Shown here piece after piece: positions 26,388-36,550 of a stretch of 64,000 bases of DNA. Under the pieces are notes generated by a model that was given only the letters and a program-made list of their open reading frames with translations, did not search any database and was not told the origin of the DNA. The position numbers were made by a program, and so were the translations under genes. The DNA comes from Candidatus Faecousia faecigallinarum. GTDB lineage: Bacteria > Bacillota > Clostridia > Oscillospirales > Oscillospiraceae. The stretch spans positions 1 to 64,000 of the forward strand of contig DVHJ01000027.1 of NCBI GenBank assembly GCA_018712145.1, given 5' to 3'. The number at the start of each line of letters is the position of its first letter. The stretch's first letter is position 1.

Positions 26388-27239
26388 TTAGGCAGCCTTT
26401 TCCCGTTTGCCAGCCTTTGCCTTCAGGACAATCAGGGCAAGCACCGCCACTACACCGGCAGCCACCATGGCCACGGCAATGGCCGTCTGGCTCTCTGCCC
26501 AGCTGGCTTCCCAATCCACCAGCGCCGTTCCGCTTTCGGCCAGGAGCTCCGCCCCGGCGGCAGCGGCAAAAGCAATGGCTGCGCCCAACAGTACCTTAAC
26601 GTTAATCCGGCCCAAACCGGTTTTGCCGTCCCGGGGCCGCATGCCCAGCAGCGGCTCCATCTTGCCGTAGAGCTTAGGGACCAGGAACATGGTGGGCAGC
26701 AGGCAGAACAGGATGCCAGAAAACAGCAAGTCGTTGAGGAAGGCAAATCCCTCGGTGGCAAAGACACTTTCCGGCAGGCCTGCCACAGCCTCAAAGTCGG
26801 ACACGGCAAACTGTACCTTGAAAATGTCGATTACCGTGCCCATCAGCAGCTGCAATGCCGTGCCGGTGATGGCAGCCACCGCCACCATTTTCCGGTTTTG
26901 GGGATTCTTCACCATCCGTCCGGCAATGTACACGCCAATGGTGACGGTGATAAACTTTTCCAGCTCACCCAGGCCGCCAAACTGGCCCAGCATAATCTCA
27001 CTGAACACCAGTTCGCCAGTAGCCGCCCCCAAGGCAGCGGACATGGGATCAAACAGCATGGCCAAGGTCAGGGGAATAAAGAGGAAGTATTCCACGGAAA
27101 ACTCCACAATCCCTGCCTGAAACTGGGGGATCAGCTCGGTGAATAATGTCGCCAGTCCGTACAACGCCATGGTCAGTACAAAGACCATCAGCTTTTGGGA
27201 CTGTGTCGCGCTCTGTGTTTTCGTCATCTCCACAATCAT
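26388..27239 (-). CDS. ECF transporter S-like membrane subunit, substrate unknown
   Basis: About 283 residues with six or more hydrophobic segments (for example LMVFVLTMALYGLATLF, YFLFIPLTLAMLFD, AITGTALQLLMGTVIDIF, LLGAAIAFAAAAGAELL) plus an extra C-terminal membrane segment, so it is longer than common S components (~180-200). Position before the fused ATPase and T gene identifies it as the substrate-binding subunit. Start is uncertain: AGGAGG overlaps the first codons, and ATG 27239, GTG 27233 or ATG 27227 are possible. A structured leader lies directly upstream, which hints at riboswitch control and so at a vitamin or cofactor substrate. Confidence 0.7.
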   Translation of the reverse strand: MIVEMTKTQSATQSQKLMVFVLTMALYGLATLFTELIPQFQAGIVEFSVEYFLFIPLTLAMLFDPMSAALGAATGELVFSEIMLGQFGGLGELEKFITVTIGVYIAGRMVKNPQNRKMVAVAAITGTALQLLMGTVIDIFKVQFAVSDFEAVAGLPESVFATEGFAFLNDLLFSGILFCLLPTMFLVPKLYGKMEPLLGMRPRDGKTGLGRINVKVLLGAAIAFAAAAGAELLAESGTALVDWEASWAESQTAIAVAMVAAGVVAVLALIVLKAKAGKREKAA

Positions 27240-27257
27240 TTCCTCCTGCAATCTGTT

Positions 27258-27380
27258 TCGTATTCCTGGGCAGCGCTTATGCCGCTGGTATCCAGCCGCT
27301 TTTCCCGAATCCCAGCGCTGTGACTACCTGAATACAGTTTACCAAGCGCCCACCTGGCCTTCCACCAGGATTGGGTAAAG
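27258..27380 (-). promoter_or_regulatory. Structured 5' leader of the ECF operon (riboswitch candidate)
   Basis: On the - strand a 5' domain pairs 27371-27379 with 27338-27345 around an inner CCTGG/CCAGG hairpin. A 3' domain has nested pairing: 27330-27335 with 27260-27265, 27314-27320 with 27271-27277, and 27292-27296 with 27284-27288. The ribosome site follows the closing helix. No known riboswitch class was recognised with confidence; upstream lies an AT-rich inverted repeat (27388-27398 with 27409-27419). Confidence 0.45.
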
Positions 27381-27469
27381 TGGAAATAAAATTTTCTTAA
27401 AATAAAAAAAGAAAATTTTACCTACATGCAGAAGAAAACTTTTCCCCCACCGCAAACGAACGCCGGGGG

Positions 27470-27491
27470 AAAAAACGCTCCGCAAGGAACG
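27470..27491 (-). terminator. Rho-independent terminator after the MFS gene
   Basis: A 6-bp stem (27486-27491 with 27476-27481), GCAA-type loop, then six T on the - strand. A second hairpin with arms TTTTCCCCC/GGGGGAAAA lies just beyond (27441-27474). Confidence 0.7.
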
Positions 27492-28619
27492 CTACGCCTT
27501 TTTCGGCGTACACAGAAACATCAGAAAAAACAATGCCAGCAGATATACCGGATATGTCCAGGCCGGGAAATTTTGTAGCAGCAAACCCGCCACCGGCGGC
27601 AGCAAGGTAATGGCCAGATAGGACACAGCCATTTGCAGCCCCATCATCCCCTGGGCAACTCCCCGGGCAAACCGGACCGGCGTCAGGTGTAGGAGGTTGG
27701 GAAACACCGGTCCATTGCCAAAGCCAATGAGAAACAATGCGGCAGCGCCGCCCCAGGCCGGCAGAGGAATCAGCAGCAGGACCACCCCGGCGCCGGCCAG
27801 CAGCTGCCCCCACAACAAAATCCGCCGGCTACCCAGCCGCCTGGCCGTCAGGCCGGAGGCAAACCGGCCCAGGGTCATCCCGGCATAGTATACCCCCAGG
27901 CATTGCGCAGAAGCCCCCGGGTCAAGCGCCCTGGCTTCCACCAGGTAGGTACTCGCCCAGATACCCGCCGCGTACTCCATGCCGCAGGAACCCACAAAAG
28001 CAAACAAGGTACGTGCCGCCCCAGGCAACCGCAATAACCGGCTCAGCGGCTGGCGTTCCTCTGTTTCCTCCGCCGGAGTGTGGCCCCGCCGCCACAGAGG
28101 GAGGCTGGCCACCAGGATCAGGCAGATCACTCCCTGCATACCCGCCGTGGCCAGGTAGCCCCCACGCCAGGTGGTCTTGGCCAAGGCCGCAGCCATCATA
28201 TAAGGGCTAAGAGTGACGCCAATGCCATAAAAGCAATGGAGCATACTCATCTGCCCCGGGCCGTAATGCAGGGCCACATAGGCATTTAACCCTGCATCCA
28301 CGCAGCCAGCCCCCAGACCCAGGGGAACCGCCAGCAGGCACAGCTGCCAAAAGGCCGTTGCCTGGGAAAAGCCCAGCAGGGCCAACCCGGTCATGCCTAC
28401 GCTGACTGCTGTCACCGTTCCCACAGAAAACCGGCGGAAAATTCGCCCAGTCATTAGGCTGGAGACAATGGAAAAGCCAGAAATCAAGCTGGTGACAATT
28501 CCCCCGGCTCCCACTGCCGCCCCTACGTCCCGGCCCATTACCGTCCAGGCCGCGCCAAACATGGAGTCCGGAAGGCCAAGACTGATAAAGGCCAGACAGA
28601 TGATGACCAACAGTGCCAC
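27492..28619 (-). CDS. MFS transporter (FucP-like)
   Basis: 375 residues, GTG start, with about twelve hydrophobic segments. The MFS loop motif is seen as GRIFRRFSVGTVTA after helix 2 and GRFASGLTARRLGSRR in the second half; GLGAGCVDAGLNAYVA and MLHCFYGIGVTLSP resemble FucP-type sugar permeases. Substrate unknown. Begins 4 bp after trpS, so probably in one transcript with it. Confidence 0.85.
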   Translation of the reverse strand: MALLVIICLAFISLGLPDSMFGAAWTVMGRDVGAAVGAGGIVTSLISGFSIVSSLMTGRIFRRFSVGTVTAVSVGMTGLALLGFSQATAFWQLCLLAVPLGLGAGCVDAGLNAYVALHYGPGQMSMLHCFYGIGVTLSPYMMAAALAKTTWRGGYLATAGMQGVICLILVASLPLWRRGHTPAEETEERQPLSRLLRLPGAARTLFAFVGSCGMEYAAGIWASTYLVEARALDPGASAQCLGVYYAGMTLGRFASGLTARRLGSRRILLWGQLLAGAGVVLLLIPLPAWGGAAALFLIGFGNGPVFPNLLHLTPVRFARGVAQGMMGLQMAVSYLAITLLPPVAGLLLQNFPAWTYPVYLLALFFLMFLCTPKKA

Positions 28620-28623
28620 GGAT

Positions 28624-29709
28624 TTATCCCTGGTATCGAGCCACGTGAGCAGCCATCAATCCGGCGTCGCCAAAATAGTCAATGCGCATGGCCTTTTTCA
28701 CTGCGGCCAGCGTCTGGGCCGCGTGGGCCTGGGCCACCGTGCTGCCATGGCGAAGGATTTCGTAGACCTGGGGAATGTCTTTTTCCCACTGGGCCCGGCG
28801 CTGCCGGATCGGCGCCAATTCTGCCTGCAAAATGGCATTGAGGAATTTCTTCACTTTAACATCCCCAAGCCCACCCCGCTGGTAGTGGGCCTTCAGTTCA
28901 TCCAAGTTGCCATATTCCGGCAAGAAGGCAGCAAAATGCTCATCCCGGCAGAAGGCGTCCAAATACGTAAATACCGCGTTGCCTTCCAGGCAGCCAGGGT
29001 CGGAGACCTTCAGGTGGTTGGGATCGGTGAACATGCTCATCACCTTATCCTTCACCGCCTTTTCCGTATCCGCCAAATAAATGCAGTTGCCCAGGGATTT
29101 GCTCATTTTCGCCTTGCCGTCGGTGCCGGGCAACCGGCAGCAGATCTGATTGGCGGGCAGCAGCGCCTCCGGCTCCACCAGCGTCTCCCCATAGGTGAGG
29201 TTAAACCGGCGGACAATTTCCCGGGCCTGCTCCAGCATTGGCAGCTGATCCTCACCCACCGGCACCGTGGTGGCCTGGAAGGCGGTGATATCCGCTGCCT
29301 GACTGATGGGGTAGGTGAAAAAGCCAACCGGAATGCTGGCTTCAAAATTCCGCAGCTGAATCTCAGCCTTCACCGTTGGGTTCCGCTGGAGACGGGACAC
29401 GGTAACCAAATTCATATAGTAAAAAGTCAGTTCCGTCAACTCAGACACCATGGACTGAATAAACAGGGTAGACTTGGCTGGATCCAGTCCGCAGGCTAAG
29501 TAGTCCAGGGCCACCTCGATCAGATTTTCCCGAATTTTGTCGGGATGGTCGGCATTGTCCGTCAGCGCCTGGGCGTCAGCAATCATGATATAGACCTTAC
29601 TGTACTCGCCGGAATTCTGCAGCTCCACCCGGCGTTTCAGAGAGCCCACGTAGTGACCCAAGTGCAGCCGGCCAGTTGGCCGGTCACCGGTCAAAATAAT
29701 TTTTTCCAT
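28624..29709 (-). CDS. trpS: Tryptophanyl-tRNA synthetase
   Basis: 361 residues, class I synthetase. HIGH-type motif in [14 protein letters not shown], the VGEDQ segment and KMSKS in [11 protein letters not shown]. It charges tRNA-Trp with tryptophan. It has a somewhat longer C-terminal part than the ~330-residue standard. It lies between a TetR-type regulator and an MFS gene on the same strand. Confidence 0.95.
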   Translation of the reverse strand: MEKIILTGDRPTGRLHLGHYVGSLKRRVELQNSGEYSKVYIMIADAQALTDNADHPDKIRENLIEVALDYLACGLDPAKSTLFIQSMVSELTELTFYYMNLVTVSRLQRNPTVKAEIQLRNFEASIPVGFFTYPISQAADITAFQATTVPVGEDQLPMLEQAREIVRRFNLTYGETLVEPEALLPANQICCRLPGTDGKAKMSKSLGNCIYLADTEKAVKDKVMSMFTDPNHLKVSDPGCLEGNAVFTYLDAFCRDEHFAAFLPEYGNLDELKAHYQRGGLGDVKVKKFLNAILQAELAPIRQRRAQWEKDIPQVYEILRHGSTVAQAHAAQTLAAVKKAMRIDYFGDAGLMAAHVARYQG

Positions 29710-29742
29710 AAAATAAGCCTCCTGAACAAGGATAATCAGCCC

Positions 29743-30291
29743 TTAAATTGTGCCGGGCTTGGCCAAAATCTGAGCTGCCCCTTGGACGCTCTGCCGCAGC
29801 AGATAAGTAAATCGTTCTGGAGGCATACAGTTCCGGCTGGACAGCCAGCGGAGGATAGCGGCAATCAGTGCGTCGCTGAAAAAGTTGACAAAGAAATCCG
29901 TATCCTCTCCCTGCCCGGCAAACAGATCCTGGGCATAGACCCGCATCACCGGATCCAATATCTCCCGGAAATAGTCCTGAAAGGAGTTTTGCCCCTGGAC
30001 CGACAGCGCGTTGCGGTAGAAAGCCCGATTTTCATAAAAATACTGGCATAGCGCCTGGACAAGACTCCAACTGCCGCCCATGCCCCGCTGCTGCACAGTC
30101 GCCAGAAACTCCCCTTGAAATACCCAGTTGACCAGGTCATACTTGTCCCGGAAGTGGTAGTAAAAGCTCTTCCGGTTCATCTGGCAGGCCTGGCAGATAT
30201 CCCCCACACTGATTTTGGCGAAGGGCGTGGTAGACATCAGCTCTTTCATGGCGTTGGCCAAAATCCGTTTTGTCTGGTTGGAATCCGCCAA
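29743..30291 (-). CDS. TetR/AcrR family regulator (DhaS-like)
   Basis: 182 residues from TTG 30291, chosen because AAGGAGG lies seven bases upstream; an ATG 39 bases farther up has no ribosome site. N-terminal HTH: RILANAMKELMSTTPFAKIS, then DICQACQMNRKSFYYHFRDK. The C-terminal part (about 75-180) resembles the ligand domain of the DhaS subgroup. Likely a repressor; target unknown. It has no clear tie to trpS downstream. Confidence 0.85.
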   Translation of the reverse strand: MADSNQTKRILANAMKELMSTTPFAKISVGDICQACQMNRKSFYYHFRDKYDLVNWVFQGEFLATVQQRGMGGSWSLVQALCQYFYENRAFYRNALSVQGQNSFQDYFREILDPVMRVYAQDLFAGQGEDTDFFVNFFSDALIAAILRWLSSRNCMPPERFTYLLRQSVQGAAQILAKPGTI

Positions 30292-30442
30292 AGAAAAGCC
30301 CTCCTTCTGCGTGCTGGAAGATTTACCCACAGTATAGCCAAAAAAGCGGTTCGTGTCAACGCGGTATCAGGCCAACTGAAAAAACCTGGGCAGAATTTTG
30401 TGCCCGGCTGCTTTGCGCCAGAAGCAGCACCCCATGCAAAAA

Positions 30443-30489
30443 TAAAAAAGTCAGGGGTTGTCTCAGTACAAATGTTGAGACAACCCCTG
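30443..30489 (-). terminator. Terminator of the opp operon
   Basis: A 14-bp perfect stem (30476-30489 with 30452-30465) followed on the - strand by ACTTTTTTATTTTT. It ends the opp operon 15 bp after its last gene. Confidence 0.93.
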
Positions 30490-30503
30490 GTATACAACAT
30501 GGA

Positions 30504-30785
30504 TTAACCCCGGAAACCGCCCATCAGCAGGTAGCCCAGCAGGCAGATCAGCAATAAAGCCAGCAGGCACACCGGTAGAATGGTCAGCAGCCCGGCCAGC
30601 ATCATGGCCTTCAGGTCGCCTTTCTCCAGCGTAAGATGTTCATCCTTTTCTACCAGATCCTCAATGGGAGGTAAGTCCTCTGGTTTCTCGGGCTGGTTGG
30701 GATCCACTTCCGGTGCCTCTTGTGCGCCCTTCCGCCGCTCCCTGGCCCATTTCATCGCCCGGTCAATCTTACGCTGTAACAGCAA
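30504..30785 (-). CDS. Small membrane protein at the end of the opp operon
   Basis: About 93 residues. Start TTG 30785 fits AAGGAGG at seven bases; TTG 30791 overlaps the oppF stop and is too close to that site. The N-terminal 60 residues are hydrophilic (basic, then Glu/Asp/Pro-rich: PEKPEDLPPIEDL), followed by one strong membrane segment (MLAGLLTILPVCLLALLLIC and further) and a short GGFRG tail. No family recognised. Its place at the end of the operon suggests an accessory subunit of the peptide importer. Confidence 0.75.
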   Translation of the reverse strand: MLLQRKIDRAMKWARERRKGAQEAPEVDPNQPEKPEDLPPIEDLVEKDEHLTLEKGDLKAMMLAGLLTILPVCLLALLLICLLGYLLMGGFRG

Positions 30786-30787
30786 GC

Positions 30788-32324
30788 TCAACCCTCCTTA
30801 GGGGAATTCTCCAATGCGTGGTGGCAAGCCACAAAGTGATTGGGACGCAGCTCCTGCAGCTCCGGCACCACCTGCTTGCAAATTTCCGTGCAATACTTGC
30901 AACGGGTGTGGAATTTGCAACCTTTGGGGGGATTCACCGGGCTGGGAATATCGCCCTCCAGAATCTCGGGATTCCGGCTGGCGTCTTCGTCCGTGGTGGG
31001 GATGGCGTTCAGCAAGGCCTCGGTGTAAGGATGCAGCGGATGGGCGAAAATGTCATCCGCCGGTGCCAGCTCCACCATATTGCCCAGGTACATTACGCCG
31101 ATCCGGTCAGAAATGTACTTAACCACCGACAGGTCGTGGGTGATAAACATATAGGTGAGGTTCTGCTTCTCCTTCAACTCCAGCAGCAGGTTAATGATCT
31201 GAGCCTGGATGGAAACGTCCAGGGCGGAAACCGCTTCGTCGCAGACCACAAACTTGGGCCGCAGAGCCAGGGCCCGGGCAATGCCAATTCTCTGCCGCTG
31301 GCCGCCGGAGAACTGGTGGGGATAACGATGGAGGAAATAGCCGGCCAAGCCGCACTCGTCCATGACCCGGATAACCTCTTCCTGCATCCGCTCGTTGTTG
31401 GTGCGGTAGAACTTATGGGCGATCATGCCCTCGCCAATGATCTGGCCCACCGTCATTCTGGGATTCAGGGAGGAATATGGGTCCTGGAAAATCAGCTGCA
31501 GGTCGCTGCGCAGGTGACGCATTTCATTGTAATTGAGCCGGGCCAGGTCGATGCCGTTGCTGTGGTATGCCTCATAGGTGGCATAGTCGGGATGGCCCTC
31601 ATAGTTTGCCCGCATTTTTGCAATTCGTGCATGAACCTCGTCAATTCGCTTGTTGATTTCTGCAATTTCTGCATCGCAGGCCTTCAGCTTCTCCTGGGCT
31701 TTGGACAGGGCTGCGTCATTGGCTTTTTTCCCATTTTCCTTGGCCTTATTCACTTTAAAGGCAATCTCATCCACATCCAGCTGCAGATCCGCCCGCTTTT
31801 CCATGGCGTCCCGCAGCTCCCGGGAGATCTTATACTCTTCCAGGTAAATGTCGGCCACCGGCTGGATGTCCTCCGCCACCACCAGGCCGCCCACCAGGGT
31901 AGCCAGGTCCAGCATGGCGTCGTTGGCCTCTTTCCGCAGGCGGGTCATCTCCCCGTGGCGGGCATATTGCTCCTTCTCCGGGAGGGCCTCGTACTCCTTC
32001 ATGAACTCCTCGAATTTCTTCCGGGAAGCGAGCATATGCTCTTTCCGCTTCGCCATGTGGCGGAAGGTATCGTAGGCGTACTGGGGCGCAATCTCGTCAA
32101 TGCTCCGGCCGAAATACATGGTGCGGCCGTCGGTCTGCTTGTACAGCTGAAGCAGGGAGCGGCCCAGGGTGGACTTGCCGCAGCCGGACTCGCCCACCAG
32201 GCCAAAGGTTTCGCCCTCATAGATGTCGATGGTAATGCCGTCGTTGGCTTTTACGGCCAGGCCTCTTTTTCCCACCGGAAAATACTGCTTCAAATTGGTA
32301 ATTTGCAACAGCACCTTGCGATCT

Positions 32325-32335
<11 letters not shown>
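30788..32335 (-). CDS. oppF: OppF-type ATPase with a ~190-residue coiled-coil insertion
   Basis: 515 residues against ~320 for common OppF. Walker A is GESGCGKST near residue 50. Between it and the Q-loop (LIFQDPYSSLNPRM, near 285) lie about 190 extra residues rich in Lys, Glu, Ala (EFMKEYEALPEKEQYARHG, ISRELRDAMEKRADLQLDVD, LSKAQEKLKACDAEIAEINK) that look like antiparallel coiled coil. The signature FSGGQRQRIGIARA, Walker B FVVCDEAVSALDV and C-terminal Cys cluster CKFHTRCKYCTEIC are intact, so ATPase function is expected. Overlaps oppD by 11 bp. Confidence 0.92.
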
Positions 32336-33314
<979 letters not shown>

Positions 33315-33328
33315 TGTCTTCTACCTCC

Positions 33329-35281
33329 TTACTTATCCCGGTCCGACTTGGGGTCCATCACGTCCCGGATGGTATCGCCAATGAGGTTGATGGAAATGGT
33401 ACAGACGGCCAGCAACAGCGCCGGGAAGAACCATTGCCACCAGAAGTTACGAATTACCGTTGAGTTATTGGCGCCGTTGAGCATGTTGCCCCAGGTGGGT
33501 CTGGGGTACTGCACGCCGAAGCCTAAGTAGGACAGAGAGGACTCCGTCAGCATGCAGGTGGCGAAGTTCAGGGACAGGTCCACCAGGATCACGGAAAACA
33601 CGTTGGGCAAAATGTGCTTAAATGCAATCCGGCTCTCCCGAACGCCCATGGCCTTGGCCGCCGTGACGAACTCCTTCTCCCGCTCGGCCAGAATCTGAGC
33701 GCGGATCAGCTTCGCCAGGCTGGTCCAGGACAGTGCGCCCAAAATCAGCATGATGATGAAAATCTTGGTGTTTTCCGTCAGCGGCGAGCGCTGCAGCACG
33801 CAGGAAAGAATCAGCGCAAAGGGCAGGAAGGGGATGGAGCCAAAAACTTCCGTCACCCGCATCAGCAGCAGGTCCACCTTGCCGCCGGCATAGCCGGAAA
33901 TACAGCCCACAATGATGGCGATGATGGAGGAAACGATAACCGCCACCGCGCCGACCGTCATGGTCATTTTCCCGCCGTGGACGCACCGGGCAAACACATC
34001 CGCCCCGTGGCCGTCGGTGCCAAAGAGATAGCCGCTCAGGCCCCATTTGGCCTGGATGCTGCTGTCCTCCTTCAGCATGTAGTTCTGGAAAGAGGTGACA
34101 ATCAGCTTGTCGCCGTTCTTGGCGCTGCCGGGGATATTCAGCTGCTTTAAGTGGTTGGAGCCCCAGCCATAGACATTGCCCTTATTGGTCAGGCCGGTGT
34201 AATGGTTGGTGCCGCCGCCAATTTGGATGAAATACTCATCCGCCGCCAGGGCGGGCAGGTTCTTTTCCCCGTAGTTAAAGGAGCCGGTAAAAATCACTTC
34301 CCGGGCGGCGGCCCGCTCGGTGTCATTGGTGGCCGCAGCATCGGCTTCCGGATCCACCAGCATCAGGCAAGCCGTACCGGAGGTGGCAGCGATGGCCTCC
34401 ACCTTCCGCTGGCCCACATACCGGGCAAGGCTGAGGTTGGGATCGCCGTTCACGGTATCATAAAGACCCTTCAGGTTACCGGCGGTAAACTTCCCCTCCG
34501 TGGTCACGGCCAACAGATAAGCGTTGGTGTAGGAAACGTCGGCAATATTGTCCAGGGCCATAATTGCCCGCATGTTCAGGCAGGTGTTGGAGTTGCCAAA
34601 CACCTTTGCCGTGCCGTCCTTGAACAAAATGGCCGTAGACTGGTAGCCGCACTTGACATCCTTCACATTGTCAATGTCCACCTTCGCATCCGGCAGGATT
34701 TCCGCCACCGGCGCGTCGCGGTCGGTATAAGCAGAGCCAGGATATTGGCCCAGCTTATTGTCGCCCCAGCCGTAAACATTGCCCTGATCGTCAATGGCGA
34801 TGCAGTGGTCATAGCCGGCGGCGGCAAACAGGATATTAGCATCCTGCACAGCCTGGGGAATATCCGCCACGTCGATACCGGTGGTGCCGAGACTGGTGTT
34901 GCCCCACACGTACACGTCGCCGGAATTGGACAGGCCCAAGGAGAAGCTGGCGTAGCTGCTGATGGTTTTCACATCATTGGCCAATGCCTTAGGCACGTTG
35001 AGCATATCAAAGCCGGGCGCGACATTTTGCTGCCGGGTTTCCGTGTAATTCAAGTCCAGGGGCACAAAAAGCGGTCCGATAAAGGCCAGGGCAAACATGA
35101 AAATCATCACAAAGACGCAGAACATAGCCAGTTTTCGGGACTTAAAATCCCGGAGAATCTGCCGGCCGGGGCTGACAATCTCCTCCACCGCCATGGCGTC
35201 CACTTCCTTGGCCGGGCCCATCACGCCCCGCTTCCCCCAGCGGAAGAGTGTAGAGAAAACACCGGATTTTTTCTGTTTCAT
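33329..35281 (-). CDS. oppC: OppC-type permease with an RCC1-like propeller insertion
   Basis: 650 residues, more than twice the usual ~300. TM1 (about 49-72, MFCVFVMIFMFALAFIG) is followed by ~340 residues and then the normal permease core (TM segments from about 430; EAA loop FVTAAKAMGVRESRIAFKH). The insert has RCC1-type repeats about 50 residues apart: SNSGDVYVWGNTSLGTTG, IDDQGNVYGWGDNKLGQ, FKDGTAKVFGNSN and LTNKGNVYGWGSNHLKQLN, with weaker ones between, enough for a six- or seven-bladed propeller. By topology it lies outside the cell, where the binding protein docks. No frameshift separates the parts; it is one frame with SD AGGAG. Confidence 0.93.
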   Translation of the reverse strand: MKQKKSGVFSTLFRWGKRGVMGPAKEVDAMAVEEIVSPGRQILRDFKSRKLAMFCVFVMIFMFALAFIGPLFVPLDLNYTETRQQNVAPGFDMLNVPKALANDVKTISSYASFSLGLSNSGDVYVWGNTSLGTTGIDVADIPQAVQDANILFAAAGYDHCIAIDDQGNVYGWGDNKLGQYPGSAYTDRDAPVAEILPDAKVDIDNVKDVKCGYQSTAILFKDGTAKVFGNSNTCLNMRAIMALDNIADVSYTNAYLLAVTTEGKFTAGNLKGLYDTVNGDPNLSLARYVGQRKVEAIAATSGTACLMLVDPEADAAATNDTERAAAREVIFTGSFNYGEKNLPALAADEYFIQIGGGTNHYTGLTNKGNVYGWGSNHLKQLNIPGSAKNGDKLIVTSFQNYMLKEDSSIQAKWGLSGYLFGTDGHGADVFARCVHGGKMTMTVGAVAVIVSSIIAIIVGCISGYAGGKVDLLLMRVTEVFGSIPFLPFALILSCVLQRSPLTENTKIFIIMLILGALSWTSLAKLIRAQILAEREKEFVTAAKAMGVRESRIAFKHILPNVFSVILVDLSLNFATCMLTESSLSYLGFGVQYPRPTWGNMLNGANNSTVIRNFWWQWFFPALLLAVCTISINLIGDTIRDVMDPKSDRDK

Positions 35282-35293
35282 CTTTGCTCCTCC

Positions 35294-36337
35294 TTACGCG
35301 TTGACGCGGATTCTGGGGTCAACCAGGCCATAGATAATATCCGTCACCAGGTTGCCCAACAGGCTGATGAGCACATAGAACATCTGCAATGCCAGCACCA
35401 CTTCAAAGTCGCTTTTATTCAGGCTGTCTATGTACAGGCGGCCCACGCCATTCAAGCCAAAAATATTTTCAATCATGATGGAACCGGAGAAAATACTCAG
35501 GAACCAACCAATCACCAGGGTAACAATGGGAATCAATGCGTTCCGGAAGGCATGGGAGTAGATAACCGTCTTTTCCCGCACGCCCTTGGCCCGGGCCGTC
35601 CGGATGCAGTCCAGGGACAGAGCCTCAATCATGGAGGCCCGGACGTACCGGGTCAGGCCGCCCAGGGAGCAGAAGGTCATGACAATGAGCGGCAGGGCCA
35701 GGTGATACATTTTATCCCAGAAGGCGTCCACGGGGTTGTCAAAAATCTTACCGATGGAGGACATGCCGCCGGCCGGGAACCAACCCAAAAGCGACACGAA
35801 TATCCAGATAAACAAAATCGCGATAATAAACACCGGTAAGCTGTATCCAATTACGGTAAACACCTGCACGCCTGTATCCAATTTTGATCCCTTTTTCACG
35901 GCGCAGACAATGCCCAGGGGGATACAAATGGCCAGGCCCGCGATGGTGGCAAAGATATTGATGAACACCGTGTTCCCCATGGGGGGCATGACTACATCCA
36001 CCACATCCTTGTTCTGGACATAGGAGCGGCCAAGATACCCAGTCAACAAGCCGCGCAGTTCGGGCTCATCCCATTCATTTACGGGAGAGAAGGGATACAC
36101 GCCCATCCAACGCAGATAGCGGATAAAGAGGTTGCCATCCGTACCATACTGCCGTTGATACTTAGCGTACAACTCATCATAGTCCAAGTTGGCCTGCCGG
36201 TTATTCTGAATCTCTGCCCGGGCTTGGGCAGCGGCCCGGTCTGTGGGGATCATGTTGTACACCATATACATGAGGAAGCTCAGGATCAGAACCACCAGAA
36301 GCATATAGCCAAGACGTTTTAAGACATATTTTACCAT
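35294..36337 (-). CDS. oppB: Oligopeptide ABC transporter permease OppB
   Basis: 347 residues from ATG 36337 (GGAGG nine bases upstream; the longer frame has no site). TM1 YMLLVVLILSFLMYMVYNMI, an extracytoplasmic segment of about 80 residues, then the permease core with EAA loop LDCIRTARAKGVREKTVIYSHA and the C-terminal DIIYGLVDPRIR. Forms the membrane channel with OppC. Confidence 0.93.
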   Translation of the reverse strand: MVKYVLKRLGYMLLVVLILSFLMYMVYNMIPTDRAAAQARAEIQNNRQANLDYDELYAKYQRQYGTDGNLFIRYLRWMGVYPFSPVNEWDEPELRGLLTGYLGRSYVQNKDVVDVVMPPMGNTVFINIFATIAGLAICIPLGIVCAVKKGSKLDTGVQVFTVIGYSLPVFIIAILFIWIFVSLLGWFPAGGMSSIGKIFDNPVDAFWDKMYHLALPLIVMTFCSLGGLTRYVRASMIEALSLDCIRTARAKGVREKTVIYSHAFRNALIPIVTLVIGWFLSIFSGSIMIENIFGLNGVGRLYIDSLNKSDFEVVLALQMFYVLISLLGNLVTDIIYGLVDPRIRVNA

Positions 36338-36398
36338 AGCGCCAAGCCTCCGTTGTCTTTCTTCTTTGTTTCGCACCGCCGGTTCCGGCCGGCGGATT

Positions 36399-36473
36399 CA
36401 CGAAACAGCCAAAAAAATGGTGATTTATCACAGCTTCCAGGACTGAAATCGCCATTTTTTTAGCTGTTTCGTG
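36399..36473. terminator. Long inverted repeat in the oppA-oppB gap
   Basis: Arms 36399-36426 and 36446-36473 pair with few mismatches; they include an A7/T7 pair and GCTGTTTCGTG. It could be an RNA processing or stabilising hairpin between oppA and oppB. Confidence 0.6.
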
Positions 36474-36488
36474 GCTAGAGAGGGGAAA

Positions 36489-36516
36489 GGGGGGCAATAG
36501 CTTGCTATTGCCCCCC
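36489..36516 (-). terminator. Attenuating terminator after oppA
   Basis: A 12-bp perfect stem (36505-36516 with 36489-36500), 4-base loop, followed on the - strand by TTTCCCC. The weak T-run fits partial termination, giving more oppA than oppBCDF message. Confidence 0.75.
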
Positions 36517-36550
36517 AGGGGTTACTTACACTACCGTCAGCAACGCAGGA

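Noticed and set aside
27258-27380. Cobalamin or TPP riboswitch
   Set aside because: Conserved boxes of these classes could not be matched; only generic structure is claimed.
33329-35281. Frameshift or gene fusion artefact in oppC
   Set aside because: The frame is continuous, with normal codon use and regular RCC1 spacing; an insertion domain explains it better.
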